Below, one piece after another: positions 6,807-9,070 of a DNA stretch of 9,070 bases. The number at the start of each line of letters is the position of its first letter. Positions within the stretch are counted from its first letter, which is position 1. Source of the stretch: Syntrophaceae bacterium PtaB.Bin038 (lineage in GTDB: Bacteria; Desulfobacterota; Syntrophia; Syntrophales; UBA2192); NCBI GenBank assembly GCA_002067855.1, contig MVQS01000256.1:1-9070 (forward strand), read 5' to 3'. Position numbers and translations under genes: made by a program. The notes under the pieces were generated by a model. The model saw only the letters and a program-made list of their open reading frames with translations, ran no database searches and was not told the DNA's origin.

Positions 6807-7596
6807 GCGCCTCGCCGCAGACCCGCGTGGCAAGGCCGGGTATGTTGCGATCCGTCGGGGTGTGCGCGACGGCCCGGAAGCCGGCGGGGTCGAGCCGCAG
6901 GATGGCCTGGAGGGTCTGATGGTCGATCATGGCTGCGTTTGCGGCCGAGGGGTAGTGCGACAGGTCGGTGCTTGCGACGATCAGGGCGCTGCGCCCCGCG
7001 AGGGCCCCTGCGAGGGCCTTTCCGAAACGCTCGCACATTCCCGGGTCCGCGTCGCCCACGACGGCGGGGACGATCTTCGCCGACGGGAAGAGGACCTGCA
7101 CGAAGGGCACGACGACCTCGATGGAGTGTTCCCTGGCGTGGATCGACGCGTCGAGCGTGCAGTCGGGGCAGCGGGCGAGAAGGGCATCAACGAGGGTGCC
7201 GTCGGTCTCGACCGTCCCGAGCGGTGTCCGGAACCCGCGGCCGGGGTAAATGCCCACCTTGCGGAAAGAGGAACTCGTGTGGTTCGTGCCCAGGATGACC
7301 ACGGTGTCGTAGCGGCGGCTGCGCACCTGGCTGAAACCGTCGGCGCAGATCTGGCCCGAGAATACGTACCCGGCGTGGGGGACGATGATCGCCGCGGGAT
7401 CCTTTGCGACGGACGGCACGGCGTCGGCCATGTACTTCTCGACGGCGATCCGCAGTGCCGGGGCCGAGTCGGGGTAAAACCGGCCCGCGACGGCGGGCGG
7501 ACGCACCGGGCCCTCCGTCCTGTCTGCCGCCTGGCAGGCCGCCGGCATCAGCAGCAGAGCCATGAGCAACCACAGCCGAATCCTGGATTTCTTCAT
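6790..7596 (-). CDS. amrB: AmmeMemoRadiSam system protein B (MEMO family), C-terminally truncated by a frame break
   Basis: A 268-residue MEMO-family protein, related to extradiol-type dioxygenase folds and to human MEMO1. Conserved residues of the metal/active-site cleft are present: H74 in PHAGYVFSG, H106 in GTNHTS, EHSIE at 156-160, D211 and H214 in STDLSHY, and C260 (equivalent to human Cys244). Eight residues after C260 the frame ends, while the last 40 or so residues of the fold are found in the next reading frame (see 6790-6806). The N-terminus MKKSRIRLWLLMALLLMPAAC looks like a signal peptide: a basic start, a hydrophobic core and either a poor lipobox (PAAC) or a Sec cleavage site after QA at 22-23. 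MEMO proteins are more usually cytoplasmic, so export is notable. The ATG at 7596 has GAGG five bases upstream; an in-frame ATG at 7659 lacks support. It follows the radical SAM gene after 123 bases. Family assignment is secure; substrate unknown. Confidence 0.88.
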   Translation of the reverse strand: MKKSRIRLWLLMALLLMPAACQAADRTEGPVRPPAVAGRFYPDSAPALRIAVEKYMADAVPSVAKDPAAIIVPHAGYVFSGQICADGFSQVRSRRYDTVVILGTNHTSSSFRKVGIYPGRGFRTPLGTVETDGTLVDALLARCPDCTLDASIHAREHSIEVVVPFVQVLFPSAKIVPAVVGDADPGMCERFGKALAGALAGRSALIVASTDLSHYPSAANAAMIDHQTLQAILRLDPAGFRAVAHTPTDRNIPGLATRVCGEAPVRPP

Positions 7597-7667
7597 GGCG
7601 ACCTCACATAAGAAAACGTCTCTCCGGTCGATTGGGTCTACTTCGTCTGTCTCGGACAATCATCTGT

Positions 7668-7695
7668 GAGTTACGAGTGTTGTGTGTTGAATGAC
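7668..7695. repeat. Degenerate heptamer repeat in the gap between the radical SAM and MEMO genes
   Basis: Four consecutive 7-base units on the plus strand resemble GAGTGTT with two to four differences each. It is AT-richer than its surroundings. I recall similar degenerate 7-base repeats in intergenic DNA of deltaproteobacteria, but I cannot check that here. It sits inside an otherwise coherent operon. Confidence 0.35.
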
Positions 7696-7720
7696 AGAAA
7701 AGGGATTGCCGCGCAGCGGC
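7691..7720 (-). terminator. Weak terminator-like hairpin after the radical SAM gene
   Basis: On the minus strand a perfect 5-base-pair GC stem (7716-7720 with 7708-7712, loop TGC) begins at the last base of the TAG stop codon. It is followed seven bases later by TTTT. The stem is short and the T-run is displaced, so it may attenuate rather than end transcription toward the MEMO gene. Confidence 0.3.
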
Positions 7721-8889
7721 TAAGCGAAGACCCCCGCGATCTTCTTCCCGCAATACCCGCACCTGCCGTTGTTCACGTTCGACTCCAGAACGAAGAATTG
7801 CGTCCTCACGATGATCTCCTTCCTGCACCACGGGCAGAAGGTGTTGTTCCCATGGTGGCCCGGTACGTTCCCCACGTAGGCATAGCGTATCCCCCGGGAC
7901 ATGGCCATCGACCGCGCACGCTCGAGCGTCGCCGTCGGCGTGGGCGGCAGGTGCGGCATCTGGTAGTCCGGGCGGAACCGCGTGAAGTGAAGGGGAATGT
8001 CGGGGCCCAGCTCCCCCATGACCCAGTCGCAGAGCCCGGCGATCATCCTGTCCGAGTCGTTGAGCGTGGGGACCACGAGGTTGACGATCTCCAGGTGCAC
8101 CCGGCTCTTCGCGATCTGCCGGATCGTGCGGAGCACGGGTTTGAGCTCCGCCCCGCAGGCGTCGCGGTAAAAGCTCTCGCTGGTGCCCTTCAGATCGACC
8201 TTGACGGCGTCGAGCACCCGGCACATCTCCGCAAGGGCAGCCGGGCCCATGTAGCCGCAGGTCACCATCGCCGAGCGGATGCCCCCCAGGCGTGCGGAGC
8301 TCGCGATGTCGAGCAGGTACTCCGTGAACACCAGCGGCTCGTTGTAGGTGTAGGCGATGACGGGCACCTTGCGGGACCGGACCGATTCGACGACGTCGCC
8401 GGGCGGGGTGAAGCGGACGCGGTAGTCCTCCGGCGAGGCCTGGGAGGTCTGCCAGTTCTGGCAGAACTTGCAGCGCAGCGGGCAGCCCGTCGTGCCGATG
8501 GAGTAGGCCCGGCTGCCGGGCAGGAAGTGGTAGAAGGGTTTCTTCTCGATGGGGTCCACGTGGACGGAGACGGGACGGCCGTAGACGAGGCTCCTCATCT
8601 CGCCCCCGACGTTCGCCCTCGAGCGGCACAGGCCCCGCTGCCCGTCGGCCAGCAGGCACTCGCGGGCGCAGAGGCGGCACTGGACGCGGCCGCCGGCCGC
8701 GGCGGACCAGAAGCGGGCTCGGGGCGCCTGGCGGATCAGCTCGTCGGCGGGACTCCCTGCAAAAGCGGCCCCTCCCAGGGCACCCAGGAGGGCCCGGAGC
8801 AGGGCGGGCTCCGACAGGACCAGCCCCGTGCCGCCCAGCGCCGGCGCCAGCCGGGCCAGGGATTGCATGAATTCGCGCCGGGAGATCAT
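7720..8889 (-). CDS. amrS: AmmeMemoRadiSam system radical SAM enzyme
   Basis: A 389-residue radical SAM protein of the PflA-like type that defines the AmmeMemoRadiSam system; its product is unknown. In order: a twin-arginine-like signal SRREFM (3-8) with hydrophobic stretches to about 45; a cysteine motif C71, C74, C78 and C88 (CRLCAREC...GLC); the radical SAM cluster CX3CX2C at C136, C140, C143 (GCPLRCKFCQNW); YTYNEPLVFTEY at 180-191; VDLKG at 231-235; HFTRFRPDYQM at 301-311; and two C-terminal CXXC pairs (C352/C355, C377/C380) resembling a rubredoxin-like knuckle. The additional cysteines could carry extra Fe-S or zinc sites. The ATG at 8889 is chosen because the Tat-like motif directly follows it and the longer frame to 8988 would run through the tRNA terminator. 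There is no clear ribosome binding site, but a promoter fits just upstream so that the message may be almost leaderless. It is the first gene of the operon. Family assignment is very firm; export is inferred. Confidence 0.92.
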   Translation of the reverse strand: MISRREFMQSLARLAPALGGTGLVLSEPALLRALLGALGGAAFAGSPADELIRQAPRARFWSAAAGGRVQCRLCARECLLADGQRGLCRSRANVGGEMRSLVYGRPVSVHVDPIEKKPFYHFLPGSRAYSIGTTGCPLRCKFCQNWQTSQASPEDYRVRFTPPGDVVESVRSRKVPVIAYTYNEPLVFTEYLLDIASSARLGGIRSAMVTCGYMGPAALAEMCRVLDAVKVDLKGTSESFYRDACGAELKPVLRTIRQIAKSRVHLEIVNLVVPTLNDSDRMIAGLCDWVMGELGPDIPLHFTRFRPDYQMPHLPPTPTATLERARSMAMSRGIRYAYVGNVPGHHGNNTFCPWCRKEIIVRTQFFVLESNVNNGRCGYCGKKIAGVFA

Positions 8890-8895
8890 AGGGCC

Positions 8896-8924
8896 AGTGT
8901 CGTGCGTCGCGGAAGAGCTGTCAA
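8896..8924 (-). promoter_or_regulatory. Candidate promoter of the AmmeMemoRadiSam operon
   Basis: On the minus strand a consensus -35 TTGACA (8919-8924) is followed after exactly 17 bases by GACACT (8896-8901), a weak -10. The predicted start of transcription falls on or next to the ATG at 8889, so the leader would be nearly absent, in keeping with the missing ribosome binding site. Confidence 0.45.
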
Positions 8925-8956
8925 GGGTTAAGTGCGTGCACGTCGATCCGTCCCGG

Positions 8957-8992
8957 AAACGAGAAAGGGGCTGCCGCGCTCGCTGCAACCCC
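8957..8992 (-). terminator. Rho-independent-like terminator of the tRNA-Cys transcript
   Basis: On the minus strand, starting 14 bases after the tRNA 3' end, GGGGTTGC (8985-8992) pairs with GCAGCCCC (8967-8974), an 8-base-pair stem with one G-U pair and a 10-base loop. It is followed by TTTCTCGTTT, an imperfect T-run. It separates the tRNA from the radical SAM gene on the same strand. Confidence 0.6.
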
Positions 8993-9005
8993 TCGATCCT
9001 TTATC

Positions 9006-9070
9006 TGGAGGCGGCAACCGGATTCGAACCGGTGAATAACGGTTTTGCAGACCGCTGCCTTAGCCACTTG
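9006..9070 (-). tRNA. tRNA-Cys (GCA), 5' end outside the window
   Basis: Read on the minus strand, the D arm, anticodon arm (loop CTGCAAA, anticodon GCA at 9046-9048), short variable region, T arm with TTCGAAT loop and the 3' acceptor strand TGCCGCC are all present. The discriminator base is U, as is characteristic of tRNA-Cys, and CCA is encoded (9006-9008). About 11 bases of the 5' acceptor and D-stem side lie beyond the window edge. Confidence 0.96.

Noticed and set aside
6790..6810. Programmed -1 frameshift site in the MEMO gene
   Set aside because: No X XXY YYZ heptamer is present near the break; a missing base or a true split explains it more simply.
6794..7036. N-terminal extension of the AMMECR1 frame upstream of 6793
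   Set aside because: These codons lie inside the MEMO gene in a different frame and give Arg-rich sequence without family similarity; the family pattern in this frame starts only at about 6800.
7666..8931. Plus-strand open frame (421 codons) opposite the radical SAM gene
   Set aside because: Shadow of the AmmeMemoRadiSam radical SAM gene, whose cysteine motifs leave no doubt about the coding strand.
8890..8988. 33-residue N-terminal extension of the radical SAM protein
   Set aside because: It would start in the tRNA terminator hairpin, covers the promoter, and puts the Tat-like signal inside the protein.

Overview
The window is a GC-rich stretch of bacterial chromosome with closely packed, operon-like genes. 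The gene content (AmmeMemoRadiSam set, DUF169 protein, two radical SAM enzymes, a membrane-bound spermidine-synthase-like protein) suggests an anaerobe, most likely of the Desulfobacterota (deltaproteobacterial) type. This assignment is an inference from gene content; no taxonomic marker beyond one partial tRNA is present.

Layout. (1) 1-1752, minus strand: a BioB-like radical SAM enzyme of unassigned substrate, followed 12 bases later by a DUF374-type lysophospholipid acyltransferase-like protein that runs off the left edge. (2) 1753-2045: a divergent intergenic region with candidate promoters in both directions and a perfect GC inverted repeat. (3) 2046-3041, plus strand: an uncharacterised 331-residue protein ending in a four-cysteine zinc ribbon. 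Its 3' end overlaps, tail to tail, the end of (4) a DUF169 protein on the minus strand (2965-3750). (5) 3751-3893: a purine/pyrimidine-skewed gap with four tandem degenerate 9-base repeats. (6) 3894-8889, minus strand: radical SAM enzyme, MEMO protein, AMMECR1 protein and a 720-residue membrane protein with a spermidine-synthase-like core. (7) 9006-9070, minus strand: tRNA-Cys(GCA), cut by the right edge, with a likely terminator between it and the operon.

The centrepiece is the AmmeMemoRadiSam operon (8889 down to 3894). This three-part system is widespread, but its chemistry is not known to me. Three things stand out. The MEMO gene stops early, and its missing C-terminal part continues in another frame joined to the AMMECR1 domain; this looks like a B-A fusion broken by one base, with an ATGA overlap at the break. 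The radical SAM enzyme starts with a twin-arginine-like signal and the MEMO protein with a Sec-like signal peptide, so part of the system may be exported. The last gene is coupled by a second ATGA overlap and encodes a membrane-embedded aminopropyltransferase-like fold whose catalytic aspartate position is glycine. Together they suggest an envelope-associated modification system with a SAM-related chemistry, which is a hypothesis.

The left-hand genes appear independent of this operon. The BioB-like enzyme and the acyltransferase probably share a transcript; no joint function can be read from the sequence.
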